Virus record (IMG/VR): IMGVR_UViG_3300025620_000058
Span: 1 to 21,945 of that record
Reading direction: 5' to 3' (one strand)
Source of the DNA: a virus
Length of the DNA stretch: 21,945 nucleotides
Shown: positions 7,285 through 16,366 of the stretch, one piece after another
Numbering within the stretch: the stretch's first letter is position 1
Layout: the number at the start of each line of letters is the position of its first letter
Position numbers and translations under genes: made by a program
Notes under the pieces: model-generated
Database searches by the model: none
What the model saw: only the letters and a program-made list of their open reading frames with translations
What the model was told of the DNA's origin: nothing

Positions 7285-8730
7285 ATGAGTTTAACTCCAC
7301 AATTTGGTTCATTGAAACCATCTCAAAAACAAGAAATTTTAGATAGCAATTATCTAAAGTTTAACGACGGTGCTAACGGAACAGACACTTTCGCACAACA
7401 ATACTTACCAGAGATCTACGAACAAGAAGTAGAGCGTTACGGAAACAGAACATTATCTGGATTCTTAAGAATGGTAGGGGCAGAAATGCCAATGACTTCT
7501 GATCAAGTAATTTGGTCTGAGCAAAACAGACTACATATCTCTTACGATGGATGTACTACTAATGGAACAGACACAATTACAATACCTGTAGATTTAACAC
7601 CAGCTGATCCTAAGGATTATGTTGCTAATGTTGTATCTGTAGGAGCTACTATTGTAGCTTTAGATGGAGCGGGAGCTGAGATAAAAGCTGTTGTAACTGG
7701 TTCTAACTTAACCACAGGTGCTTTAACAGTAGCTCCTTATACCGCTGCAAATATATCTGGTTTAGCAACTACAGGTGTAAAAGTATTTGTATTTGGATCT
7801 GAGTATGCTAAAGGTTCAAGCACGCCTAACTACCAAGAAATTACCAACCCTGATGGGTATATATCTGTTGACCCTTCTTTCACACAATTCTCTAACTCAC
7901 CAATCATCATCAGAAATAAATACGTTGTAAACGGATCTGATATGGCTCAAATCGGTTGGGTGGAAGTTGCTACTGAAGACGGAACATCTGGATATTTATG
8001 GTACTTAAAAGCTGAGTCTGAAACAAGATTACGTTTTGAAGACTACCTAGAAATGTCTGTGGTAGAAGGTGAAATTGCTGCCCCTGCATCTGCTGCTAAA
8101 ACAGCAAAATACAAAGGTACTCAAGGTTTATTTGCTGCTATCGAAGATAGAGGTAATGTAAACGTAGGATTTACTGCTGCTGCAGGTCTTGATACTTTTG
8201 ACGATATCTTGAAAAACTTAGATACTCAAGGAGCTATTGAAGAGAACATGTTATTCTTACAAAGACAAACGTCTTTAGATTTTGACGATATGTTAGCTGC
8301 AATCTCTGGAGGTGCTCAAGGTGGTACTGCTTATGGATTATTTGAAAACTCTGAAGAAATGGCATTGAACTTAGGTTTCTCTGGATTCAGAAGAGGTTCT
8401 TATGACTTCTATAAGACTGACTGGAAATACTTAAACGATGCTTCTACTCGTGGCGGTATGACTGGAGTATCTTCAATCGAAGGTGTATTAGTACCAGCTG
8501 GAACTTCTACAGTTTATGACCAAGTATTAGGTACGAACATCAGACGTCCTTTCTTACACGTAAGATATAGAGCTTCTCAAGCAAATGACAGAAGAATGAA
8601 GCAATGGGTAACTGGTTCTGCCGGTGGAGCTGCTACATCTGATCTAGATGCTATGGAAGTAAACTTCTTATCTGAAAGATGTTTATGTGTACAAGGTGCT
8701 AACAACTTTGTATTATTCAAAGGAATCTAA
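7285..8730 (+). CDS. Major capsid protein (HK97-fold expected)
   Basis: This 481-residue protein is the main shell subunit. It is identified by its position (portal, scaffold, capsid), its size and its sequence style. The N-terminal arm is rich in Gln/Asn. Conserved-looking blocks are YLPEIYEQEV (40-49), QVIWSEQNRLHISYDG (74-89), PIIIRNKYVVNGSD (206-219) and GYLWYLKAESETR (236-248). Residues about 91-175 form a Thr/Val/Ala/Gly-rich beta domain that looks inserted into the shell domain. TTC and TTT are used about equally and AAC, TAC and CGT are frequent, unlike the TTT/AAT/AGA-dominated neighbours; this is a typical sign of high expression. A hairpin region follows the stop. The fold is inferred, not directly visible. 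Confidence 0.85.
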   Translation: MSLTPQFGSLKPSQKQEILDSNYLKFNDGANGTDTFAQQYLPEIYEQEVERYGNRTLSGFLRMVGAEMPMTSDQVIWSEQNRLHISYDGCTTNGTDTITIPVDLTPADPKDYVANVVSVGATIVALDGAGAEIKAVVTGSNLTTGALTVAPYTAANISGLATTGVKVFVFGSEYAKGSSTPNYQEITNPDGYISVDPSFTQFSNSPIIIRNKYVVNGSDMAQIGWVEVATEDGTSGYLWYLKAESETRLRFEDYLEMSVVEGEIAAPASAAKTAKYKGTQGLFAAIEDRGNVNVGFTAAAGLDTFDDILKNLDTQGAIEENMLFLQRQTSLDFDDMLAAISGGAQGGTAYGLFENSEEMALNLGFSGFRRGSYDFYKTDWKYLNDASTRGGMTGVSSIEGVLVPAGTSTVYDQVLGTNIRRPFLHVRYRASQANDRRMKQWVTGSAGGAATSDLDAMEVNFLSERCLCVQGANNFVLFKGI

Positions 8731-8751
8731 TTGATTCAACAAATGTAATTC

Positions 8752-8787
8752 TTACCCTCGTTGAACTGACGGGGGTAATTATTACCC
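8752..8787 (+). terminator. Post-capsid hairpin pair, probable terminator/attenuator
   Basis: The 84-base gap after the capsid gene contains two overlapping inverted repeats. Hairpin 1 pairs 8752-8760 (TTACCCTCG) with 8770-8778 (CGGGGGTAA): 9 bp with one T-G wobble and a 9-base loop. Hairpin 2 is the palindrome GGGTAAT-T-ATTACCC at 8773-8787. They share bases 8773-8778 and cannot form together. An A/T-rich stretch (TTATAAATTATTTAATTA) follows. This could end or reduce capsid mRNA, or mark an RNA processing point. There is no perfect U-tract, so termination is likely but not certain. Confidence 0.55.
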
Positions 8788-8800
8788 TTATAAATTATTT

Positions 8801-8814
8801 AATTATATTATATT
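8801..8814 (+). promoter_or_regulatory. A/T-only translation leader matching the scaffold leader
   Basis: AATTATATTATATT directly precedes the ATG. It differs only slightly from the scaffold leader (TATTATTATATT) and has no Shine-Dalgarno site. A ribosome entry context is likely; anything more is inference. Confidence 0.33.
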
Positions 8815-9645
8815 ATGGCTGCAAAAAAAGCACCAGCAAATAAAGTTGAGGTTGCTCCTCAGCAAGAAGTAGTAGTAAAAGCTCCTACAAAAACACAACC
8901 AGCTAAACCAAGCTGGGAAATAAAAGATAGAACATATATATTAACTTCTAACAAATCACCAATAACATTTACAATACCTAGTAAACATACTTCTAAGCAT
9001 GCTTTACTATTTTTTGATAAAGATAGTCGTGAACAAAAAGAAATAAGATATGCAACAAACCAATCTTCACCGTTCGTAAAAGAACAACAAGGTGAAGCTA
9101 CTTTAGGTCACATTATATTTAAAGACGGCTCGTTGTTTGTTCCAAAAGAAAAACAAAACCTTCAAAAAGTATTGTCTTTATATCACCCTTCTAAAAATAA
9201 GTTATATAAAGAACTTGATCAAGTCGAAATAGCAGAAGATGAATTAGATATATTAGAGCTACAGATTGACGCTTTAAACGCTGCTAGAGGTATGGATATA
9301 GACCACGCTGAAGCAATATTAAGGGTTGAGTTAGGATCTAAGGTGTCTACGATGAGTTCTAAGGAACTTAAAAGAGATTTGCTACTGTTTGCAAAGATGA
9401 GTCCAGGTTTGTTCCTAGATTTAGCTAATGATGAGAACGTACAATTAAGAAATTTTGCAATACAAGCTACCGAGGCTGGTATCATAAGATTATCAGATGA
9501 TCAAAGATACTTTACTTGGGCTAGTAATGGAAGAAAACTAATGGAGGTTCCTTTCGATGAAAATCCTTATTCAGCATTTGCATACTTCTTAAAAACAGAT
9601 GAAGGTGTTGAAATATACAAATCTATAGATAAAAAGATTAATTAA
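8815..9645 (+). CDS. Conserved virion-module protein next to the capsid gene, unknown function
   Basis: This encodes 276 residues. A disordered Ala/Lys/Pro/Gln-rich N-terminus (1-33) is followed by a beta-rich domain (YILTSNKSPITFTIPSKHT, ALLFFDKDSREQKEIRYAT, GHIIFKDGSLFVPKEKQNL). A helical half follows (ELDILELQIDALNAARGMDI, SSKELKRDLLLFAKMSP, ENVQLRNFAIQATEAGII). It ends with FTWASNGRKLMEVPFDENPY and a short helix. I recall this type of protein beside capsid genes in marine phages, but no function is known to me. A capsid-auxiliary or head-completion role is inference from position. It is bounded by hairpins at both ends, so its mRNA may be a separate unit. Confidence 0.7.
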   Translation: MAAKKAPANKVEVAPQQEVVVKAPTKTQPAKPSWEIKDRTYILTSNKSPITFTIPSKHTSKHALLFFDKDSREQKEIRYATNQSSPFVKEQQGEATLGHIIFKDGSLFVPKEKQNLQKVLSLYHPSKNKLYKELDQVEIAEDELDILELQIDALNAARGMDIDHAEAILRVELGSKVSTMSSKELKRDLLLFAKMSPGLFLDLANDENVQLRNFAIQATEAGIIRLSDDQRYFTWASNGRKLMEVPFDENPYSAFAYFLKTDEGVEIYKSIDKKIN

Positions 9646-9651
9646 TATGTA

Positions 9652-9690
9652 ATAATATAGAGGGTAGTGTAATGCTGCCCTTTGTATTAT
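9652..9690 (+). terminator. 16-bp hairpin, probable intrinsic terminator
   Basis: Bases 9652-9667 pair with 9675-9690 over 16 bp with three G-T wobbles and a 7-base loop (TGTAATG). The core is AGGGTAG/CTGCCCT, flanked by A/T pairs. On the 3' side the GC core is followed by TTTGTATTAT, which can act as the U-rich part of a terminator. It fills most of the 58-base gap between two genes on the same strand. Confidence 0.6.
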
Positions 9691-9703
9691 AATTCAAACA
9701 AAT

Positions 9704-10519
9704 ATGGCTATAAATGTAAATACAGTTTATCAAACAGTTCTGTCTATACTTAATAAAGAGCAGAGGGGTTTTTTAACACCATCGGAATTTAACAAGTTAG
9801 GTACACAAGTACAGTTAGATATATTTGAGAAATACTTTGAAGATTTAAATCAACAATTAAGAGTTCCTCAAGCCGATACTGACTACTCTGACAGAGTTAT
9901 GAATGTTGATGAAAAATTAGCTATATTTAAAACATTTGGCGCAGCTGTATATAATAACTCTTCTAACCCTAAGTTAAAATCATTTTCATTACCTACTCAA
10001 GACAGTTACGGAAATAACGTAGACTTCTACAGGCTGGGAACTGTAACGTATAAAGATGATAAAGGTGATATAACAGAACTACAGAGACTTTCAAGAACAG
10101 AATTCTACAATATAGAAAGATCTCAACTTACCAAAGCAACAAAAAGATTTCCTACTTATTTATACGAGAATAAGGGTAATGTAAATATACCTGGTCAACA
10201 AATAAATGGTAATATTCAGAATATTATGTACATCAACCCAGCTAGTATCACTAATGGGATTGAAGTTGATTACATAAGAAAACCTATAAACCCTATATGG
10301 GGATTCACTACAGGCTCTAGAGGTCAATATATATATAACAGTAATTACTATGATTCTTCTGATGGGACTGGCTCTATAGACTTTGAGTTACACGAGTCAG
10401 AACAAGTTAATGTTATATTGAGAATACTAGCATATGCCGGTATAATAATAAGAGATCCCCAAATAGTACAAGCAGCAGCTAGTGAGGTACAACAAAATGA
10501 AATAAATCAAAAAAGCTAA
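9704..10519 (+). CDS. Probable neck/tail ring (head-tail adaptor) protein
   Basis: This encodes 271 residues. The N-terminal part is helical, with INVNTVYQTVLSILNKEQRG followed by LTPSEFNKLG and LDIFEKYFEDLNQQLRVPQ. A central beta region follows (FYRLGTVTY, YINPASITNGIEVDYIRKP). The C-terminal block is strongly patterned (FELHESEQVNVILRILAYAG, IIIRDPQIVQAAASEV) and helical. The protein matches my memory of adaptor-like virion proteins found after the capsid gene in crAss-like and other Bacteroidetes phages. There several ring proteins stack between portal and muzzle. Exact assignment to one ring is not possible. The next gene begins 6 bases after its stop, so the two are probably co-translated. 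Confidence 0.6.
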   Translation: MAINVNTVYQTVLSILNKEQRGFLTPSEFNKLGTQVQLDIFEKYFEDLNQQLRVPQADTDYSDRVMNVDEKLAIFKTFGAAVYNNSSNPKLKSFSLPTQDSYGNNVDFYRLGTVTYKDDKGDITELQRLSRTEFYNIERSQLTKATKRFPTYLYENKGNVNIPGQQINGNIQNIMYINPASITNGIEVDYIRKPINPIWGFTTGSRGQYIYNSNYYDSSDGTGSIDFELHESEQVNVILRILAYAGIIIRDPQIVQAAASEVQQNEINQKS

Positions 10520-10525
10520 TAAGAT

Positions 10526-11752
10526 ATGCCTTTACCAAATGGTGGTTTAATAACCGAAAACAATAGACAATACTACGAAGGCGCACAAAGTTTTTCAGGT
10601 AATAACAGTGGTGATCCTGGACAAAGCTTTACCACTACTTTCGACACGGATCTAGTGTTTTACTCAACTGTGACTACTGATCCTCAATATGACTTGAATA
10701 ACTTTAAAGTTTATGTAAGTCCAACAGGTGTTAGTGGTAGTTTTACAGAGGTTACATCTTACACTGTGCTAAACAATACAGTTACTATAGATGTCGGTAT
10801 ACCATCAGATGCAACTGTAATTATTCAGTTAAAAAAGCGAGATGGTGGAGTATATGGAAACACACCATCAGAAAAAGCTTACGGTAATACTACAGAAGAC
10901 AATTATGGTTCTTATAGCTATATCAAGCTTAACGATGTTATAAATAACTTTATAGTTGCTTACGTTGGTAACGGTAAGTTAATACCAAGTTGCAAAAGAA
11001 CAGATATTATATTTCACGCTAAACGTGCAATGCAGGAATTTAGCTACGATACATTGAGAAGTATAAACTCTCAAGAATTAACGATACCAAATAGCTTAAG
11101 TATTATAATTCCTCAAGATTATGTTAATTATGTTAGCATGTCTTGGTATGATAGTCAAGGTATAGCTCATAAAATATACCCAACAAAACTTACTACAAAT
11201 CCATATCAGACACCTGTACAAGACGGTGAAGGTCAACCAACTCAAGACGCTAATAGTAACAATATAGAAGGTACTTCAGTTGTAGAGGAGAGGTGGAGAA
11301 ATAACTTCTACAAAAATGATAGAAATGTAAATGTAGATGACGTTCTTGCGAATGGTCCTTACGGAAGTGGTTTTAGTCATGGCTACGGAGGTGTTTATGG
11401 ACTAGATCCTCAATACGCAAACGCTAATGGCTGGTTTACTATAAACGACAGAGAAGGCAAATTTTCATTCTCATCTAATTTGGTTGATAAACTGATAGTG
11501 TTAGAGTATGTATCTGATGGTTTATCTTCTAGCTTAGATACTAGAGTGCCTAAAATGGCTGAAGAAGCCATGTATGCTTATATATCGCATGCTATAATTT
11601 CTACTAGAATAAACCAACCAGAGTACATAGTGCAAAGACTTAAGAGAGAAAAGTCTGCGAAACTTAGAAATGCAAAGATAAGATTATCTAACATTAAACT
11701 TGATGAAATAGTTCAAACAATGAGAGGTAAATCTAAATGGTTAAAACATTAA
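10526..11752 (+). CDS. Tail ring / tail tubular-like protein with fused N-terminal beta domain
   Basis: This encodes 408 residues. Residues about 1-107 form a separate beta-rich domain (QSFTTTFD, LNNFKVYVSPTG, TSYTVLNNTVTIDV, ATVIIQLKKRDGG). It resembles in pattern the N-terminal attachment domain of T7-type tail fibres. The main domain starts near VYGNTPSEKAYG (109-120). It continues with helices (IIFHAKRAMQEFSYDTLRSI), a strand block (PQDYVNYVSMSWYDSQG), a Gly/Tyr/Asn-rich loop (about 270-300) and helices (PKMAEEAMYAYISHAII, YIVQRLKREKSAKLRNAKIR). It ends in the basic motif TMRGKSKWLKH. The overall plan fits the gp4/tail-tubular-A type of adaptor at the portal exit. It lies between a smaller ring protein and the giant stabilisation protein. 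Confidence 0.62.
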   Translation: MPLPNGGLITENNRQYYEGAQSFSGNNSGDPGQSFTTTFDTDLVFYSTVTTDPQYDLNNFKVYVSPTGVSGSFTEVTSYTVLNNTVTIDVGIPSDATVIIQLKKRDGGVYGNTPSEKAYGNTTEDNYGSYSYIKLNDVINNFIVAYVGNGKLIPSCKRTDIIFHAKRAMQEFSYDTLRSINSQELTIPNSLSIIIPQDYVNYVSMSWYDSQGIAHKIYPTKLTTNPYQTPVQDGEGQPTQDANSNNIEGTSVVEERWRNNFYKNDRNVNVDDVLANGPYGSGFSHGYGGVYGLDPQYANANGWFTINDREGKFSFSSNLVDKLIVLEYVSDGLSSSLDTRVPKMAEEAMYAYISHAIISTRINQPEYIVQRLKREKSAKLRNAKIRLSNIKLDEIVQTMRGKSKWLKH

Positions 11753-11757
11753 ATTAA

Positions 11758-14700
11758 ATGGCTAGTTTTAAAAATATTTTTATAAGATCCAAGATGAATA
11801 AAGATCTTGATGATCGATTATTACCTCAAGGAGAATATAGAAACGCAATAAACATACAGGTTAGTAAATCAGAATCTGAAGACGTTGGTGCATTAGAAAA
11901 CGTATTAGGTAATGAAATGGTGTTTGACTTTCAATCAGTTACTAAATCTGAGGAAGATGATTTAATATGTGTTGGATATTTAGTTTCTGAAGTAAATTCT
12001 AGCGTGTTTTTATTTCTAACCGACAACACAGTTGCTAAAAATCCTTACGGTGTATATGAACCTCTGGCTCAAAATTACATAGTTAGATTAATAATATCAC
12101 CAAACACATCTATACAGAGCACCGTTTTAGTACAAGGGCCTTTTCTGAATTTTTATGAAGATAGTCCTATGCACGGTGTAAACTTGTTGGAAGATCTTTT
12201 ATTCTGGACTGATAATAGAAATCAACCTAGAAAAATAAGGGTTAACGCTGCTGCTGACGATAGTAATTACTATAATATAGAAGATACAATATCTGTAGCG
12301 AAGTACATGCCTTATAATGCACCTATGCTTTGGCAAGAAATAACAGCAGATATGGCAGCTGATAATCCAAATTTATCACCAGCTGTTGGTAGTTACGAGA
12401 CAACTATGAAAGATGTTGTTAGTCAGGATTTACCAGATGGTAGTACAGGTAATCCATATTACAACACTAACTATCAAGGTGATCCTGATTATTTAGAGGA
12501 TAAATTTGTTAGGTTTAGTTATAGATTTAAGTTTGATGATGGCGAATATTCTGTTTTTGCGCCGTTTACACAAGAGTGTTTTATACCTAAGCAAGATGGT
12601 TATTTTTTATACACTAATGATGATGATAATGATATGTCAGCGGCTTATAGAAGCACTGTTGTTGATTTCATGGAAAACAAAGTAAATCAAATCGATTTGT
12701 TAATAGATTTACCTAAAGTAGGTGATCCAAATTATGTAACAACTCTAGAAAATGTAACTAACCATTTTAAGATAGTAGAGATAGATATACTGTATAAAGA
12801 ATCGGATAGTTTAGCTGTAGCAGTTGTAGATACTATAACATCTGCTCAAATATCGGCTCAATTCAACGCGGCCAACCCTTCAAACACGTATAGGTATACA
12901 TACTCTGGAACTAAACCCTTTAGAACACTTCCAGAAGATCAATTAATTAGAGTATATGATAAAGTTCCTGTAAAGGCTTTAGGTCAAGAGGTAATAAGTA
13001 ATAGAATTGTATACAGTAATTTTCAAACAAAGCACACGCCACCAATCATAAACTATAATGTTGGTGCAGGGGCTAAAAAAAGCTTTGATGTAACTACTAG
13101 TCCTAATAACCAAACTTCTTGGAACACGAACATAATAGAATATCCAAACAGTACTTTAAAGCAAAATAGAAACTATCAGGCTGGTTTTGTTTTTTCTGAT
13201 AGATTTAGTAGAACTACATCAACTGTATTATCAAACTCGTCAGACACAACCATTTCAGGGCCTAGCGCTACTCAATTGTCAACAGTTTACTCTGAGTACA
13301 ACCCTTCAGGTGTAGATATAGGTTTATGGCCAGGTGATTCATTGTTTGTTGACGTAAAAGAAAAAATACAAACAACACCTATTAATTTAAATCTTTACCC
13401 TGGTGTATATAATGGAGATCCTAGTGATGCTAATTATAATCCTTTAGGTTTTTATACTTGGAAGGTCGTTGTAAAGCAACAAGAACAAGATTACTACAAT
13501 GTATATCTTCCGGGAGCAATAACAGCATACCCAATTCTAACTGACTTAGAACTTGGTGTAACCTCGCATATAACGTTAATAAATGACAATATAAACAAAG
13601 TACCTAGAGATTTATCTGAAGTAGGTCCTGATCAAAAACAATTTAGAAGTTCTGTTAGATTGTTTGGTAGAGTTGAAAACACTTTAGGTGTAGCAAATGG
13701 GACTGGAACTCCACCAATATCAACTAATTTTGGAGTTGTTAATAAACAATATTTCCCTTCAAGGTTTGCTGATACAGTTTCTACAGTATCTAACATGTTC
13801 GATATGTTTAATATTGAAGTGGGTGCTAATTACAATAACGATTATGATGCAGCTTTTTATGAAGCGGAATCAAATCCTTTGATTGGTAGAGTTAGTACAT
13901 CAGATAGATTCGGGCAAATAGACCCTCCTCAACCAAGCAGTTATAGTATACAAAATTTAGCTGTTTATGAAACAGAGCCAGTTGAATCTAGACTAGATAT
14001 ATATTGGGAAACTAGTAGTTCAGGTACAATAAGTGATTTAAACGATCAAATAGATGCAGATGGTAATCAAACTATATCTAATATAGTAAATCTTGATTGG
14101 TATGTGAGTGAATACTTTGGAATATACAGCGGAACTCCTTCCAGCCCAGAGCCTGGGGGAACAACAGATCAACCACTACCAGCTAATGGTCTTCTTGGTA
14201 GATTTAGATCGGTTGTAACAGGTCAATTTCAATTTGAAAACTCTGTAGGAAATCCAATACAAACTATAATAGATGCATCTTTTACTGTAACTGATGCTGA
14301 TTTTATAGATCGCACTTCCGATTTTGAATTAATAAAGATACCAGGTACCCTTAATGGAGGGCCAGGTAGCTATACCGACTACAGAGGAAACATTACTACA
14401 GCACTAGCTAAAGACTCTTTTATAATAGTAAATAAAATATATAGAATATATACTACTGCTGACGTAAATCAAATGGATTTTGTTGTTACAATAAGTGGTA
14501 GAGATGGAGATCCTGCTATAACAGACGCCCCTTTGTATACCCAAGTATTTACATCATCACCTATCCAGGGTGAAACAGAAGTAGATAACTTGAATACAAT
14601 AATAGTAGGTGGTGAAACTTTTGGTGATGGAGCTACTTCTTGGGGACAAACCTCAACAATAGTTGATTACGCTAAAGAGTGTCCTCCTCCTCCTTACTTA

Positions 14701-16323
14701 CAGGTACCTGTCGGATTAGCTAAACAAATTAAGTTTTATGGATCTAATGGAACTAATGCTCTATCTTCTGGTTTAAACAACCAAAGCGGATTACAGTGGA
14801 GCATATCAGGTCAGACGCAGAATGGTAGCGCTGTTACTATTTTTACAATAAACACTAATGGAGAAGTTAGTGACAGCCCGAGTAATCCCGCTAGTGGTGT
14901 TTATGATTTAGAAATAACTTTGTCTGGCCCAGATAGTTCATTTGATACTTGTTCTTTTCAGTTAATTGTAGGTGAAATACCTGCAGATGGTAGTTTTAGT
15001 ATTAAAAACAGCTTATTACTGCAAACAAACTACGCTTACATATTAAGCGCTCATAATACAGTGGCTAATGCTTTTGATGATATAGAATCAGGAACGGGTA
15101 AACCTTTTACAGAAATGAACCCAGCACCGCAGAACTTAGCTCCAAATACGGCTTTAATAGGTGTTGAACAAACTACAACCGGCTGCTCAGGTCAACCTGG
15201 CGCTCAAGACTACAACTACCTTGAAAGAAATCAAATACCTTCTAATGACGTAACATTAGCAAGTGCTTTAACCAAAGGTACAGCTTATATAAGTTTACAA
15301 ACTTTTATAAACGCTGTAGTACCTTCTCAGGCTAGTCCTATTGTCTTAGATAATCATTTTGATGCTTCTTGGGCAATAGAGTATAGGCCAACTCCCACCT
15401 CTAACTGGGAGCTAGCTAGGGATATAGAAGGAAACGTTCTTTCTTTCAATACTATTGTTGATAGCAATGCTCCTACTAATCCAGTAATATCTAATAAAGA
15501 CGGTATAGAAGCTACAATACCCGTGAGTAATCCCGGTGGAACTCCCAATCCTATAACACAACAAACTGATATTATATATGGAGCAAGTGGTGGCGCCGCT
15601 GCTTATAATAACTGGTTTAGAACTTCTGCTGAAAATACTAACACTAGCGGAGGAAGTTTTGGTGGTCCTTCTCGTAGATCTGATCATGGTAAATGGGCAG
15701 TTGTTGGAAAAAGTCCATATCCCAGTGAGACGTCTAAATTTGGTGAATACAGGGTTATCATACAGAGATTAGGTGGAAGCTCAGACAATACGCAGTCTTG
15801 TGCAGCGCCTATAGGAACCGGATCTGACAATGGACAAAACAACTATAATACTTCTGGTGCATATATAAAAACAGGTGATTTTTATTATGATTTAGGTGAT
15901 GAAATTAGTTTTGGTTATGAAATAAACACTAGTTTGTTTTCTAATCGATTCGATGCTAAAGAAAATACTACTTTTAATAAAACAGTATATGCTAGAGAAG
16001 GTATACACAGATATGTAACTAAATTTTATGAGGATGCATCCTTACAGACTACTTATACTGGTTACAGTGGAGATACTAACGATAGATACTTGTCTTATAT
16101 TGCAACTCTTTCGTCAGGAACAGATGTAAACGGTATTCCATATACTACACCTTATAATGATTACGGAACTACAAAAGGATTAGCTCTAGCCGCAGAAGGA
16201 GCTAGTTATAAAGGCGGTTCTGGTTATGATTGGGAGGGCGCAGAACAAAATTTAAGAGTATGGACGTGTGATATGAATAAAACAAGTGGTTTAAAAGTAA
16301 AAGGATCTGCACAACCTAGATAA
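11758..16323 (+). CDS. Giant tail stabilisation / muzzle-like protein
   Basis: This 1521-residue protein is the largest complete gene in the window. The N-terminus (FKNIFIRSKMNKDLDDRLLP, then GEYRNAINIQVSKSESEDVG and ALENVLGN) is characteristic of phage stabilisation proteins related to P22 gp10. In crAss-like phages the corresponding protein forms the muzzle that closes the tail. The rest is overwhelmingly beta-rich, with Tyr/Asn/Asp/Gly/Ser loops. A PPPP hinge at 976-979 precedes an Ig-like module (about 980-1073, with QWSISGQTQNG, GEVSDSPSNPASGVYDLEIT and C1065). The C-terminal third (SKFGEYRVIIQRL, DLGDEISFGYEI) is also beta. Residue runs that I associate with the C-terminal half of this family occur instead in the following gene, so the protein may be split. 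Confidence 0.72.
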   Translation: MASFKNIFIRSKMNKDLDDRLLPQGEYRNAINIQVSKSESEDVGALENVLGNEMVFDFQSVTKSEEDDLICVGYLVSEVNSSVFLFLTDNTVAKNPYGVYEPLAQNYIVRLIISPNTSIQSTVLVQGPFLNFYEDSPMHGVNLLEDLLFWTDNRNQPRKIRVNAAADDSNYYNIEDTISVAKYMPYNAPMLWQEITADMAADNPNLSPAVGSYETTMKDVVSQDLPDGSTGNPYYNTNYQGDPDYLEDKFVRFSYRFKFDDGEYSVFAPFTQECFIPKQDGYFLYTNDDDNDMSAAYRSTVVDFMENKVNQIDLLIDLPKVGDPNYVTTLENVTNHFKIVEIDILYKESDSLAVAVVDTITSAQISAQFNAANPSNTYRYTYSGTKPFRTLPEDQLIRVYDKVPVKALGQEVISNRIVYSNFQTKHTPPIINYNVGAGAKKSFDVTTSPNNQTSWNTNIIEYPNSTLKQNRNYQAGFVFSDRFSRTTSTVLSNSSDTTISGPSATQLSTVYSEYNPSGVDIGLWPGDSLFVDVKEKIQTTPINLNLYPGVYNGDPSDANYNPLGFYTWKVVVKQQEQDYYNVYLPGAITAYPILTDLELGVTSHITLINDNINKVPRDLSEVGPDQKQFRSSVRLFGRVENTLGVANGTGTPPISTNFGVVNKQYFPSRFADTVSTVSNMFDMFNIEVGANYNNDYDAAFYEAESNPLIGRVSTSDRFGQIDPPQPSSYSIQNLAVYETEPVESRLDIYWETSSSGTISDLNDQIDADGNQTISNIVNLDWYVSEYFGIYSGTPSSPEPGGTTDQPLPANGLLGRFRSVVTGQFQFENSVGNPIQTIIDASFTVTDADFIDRTSDFELIKIPGTLNGGPGSYTDYRGNITTALAKDSFIIVNKIYRIYTTADVNQMDFVVTISGRDGDPAITDAPLYTQVFTSSPIQGETEVDNLNTIIVGGETFGDGATSWGQTSTIVDYAKECPPPPYLQVPVGLAKQIKFYGSNGTNALSSGLNNQSGLQWSISGQTQNGSAVTIFTINTNGEVSDSPSNPASGVYDLEITLSGPDSSFDTCSFQLIVGEIPADGSFSIKNSLLLQTNYAYILSAHNTVANAFDDIESGTGKPFTEMNPAPQNLAPNTALIGVEQTTTGCSGQPGAQDYNYLERNQIPSNDVTLASALTKGTAYISLQTFINAVVPSQASPIVLDNHFDASWAIEYRPTPTSNWELARDIEGNVLSFNTIVDSNAPTNPVISNKDGIEATIPVSNPGGTPNPITQQTDIIYGASGGAAAYNNWFRTSAENTNTSGGSFGGPSRRSDHGKWAVVGKSPYPSETSKFGEYRVIIQRLGGSSDNTQSCAAPIGTGSDNGQNNYNTSGAYIKTGDFYYDLGDEISFGYEINTSLFSNRFDAKENTTFNKTVYAREGIHRYVTKFYEDASLQTTYTGYSGDTNDRYLSYIATLSSGTDVNGIPYTTPYNDYGTTKGLALAAEGASYKGGSGYDWEGAEQNLRVWTCDMNKTSGLKVKGSAQPR

Positions 16324-16366
16324 CATATAAGCGGTAAAACACTTATAAACATGTAATATATATACT

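Noticed and set aside
16326-16347. TATAAG/CTTATA inverted repeat between the two muzzle-family genes as a terminator
   Set aside because: It has only 6 bp, five of them A-T, with a 10-base loop and no U-tract. This is expected by chance in such sequence.
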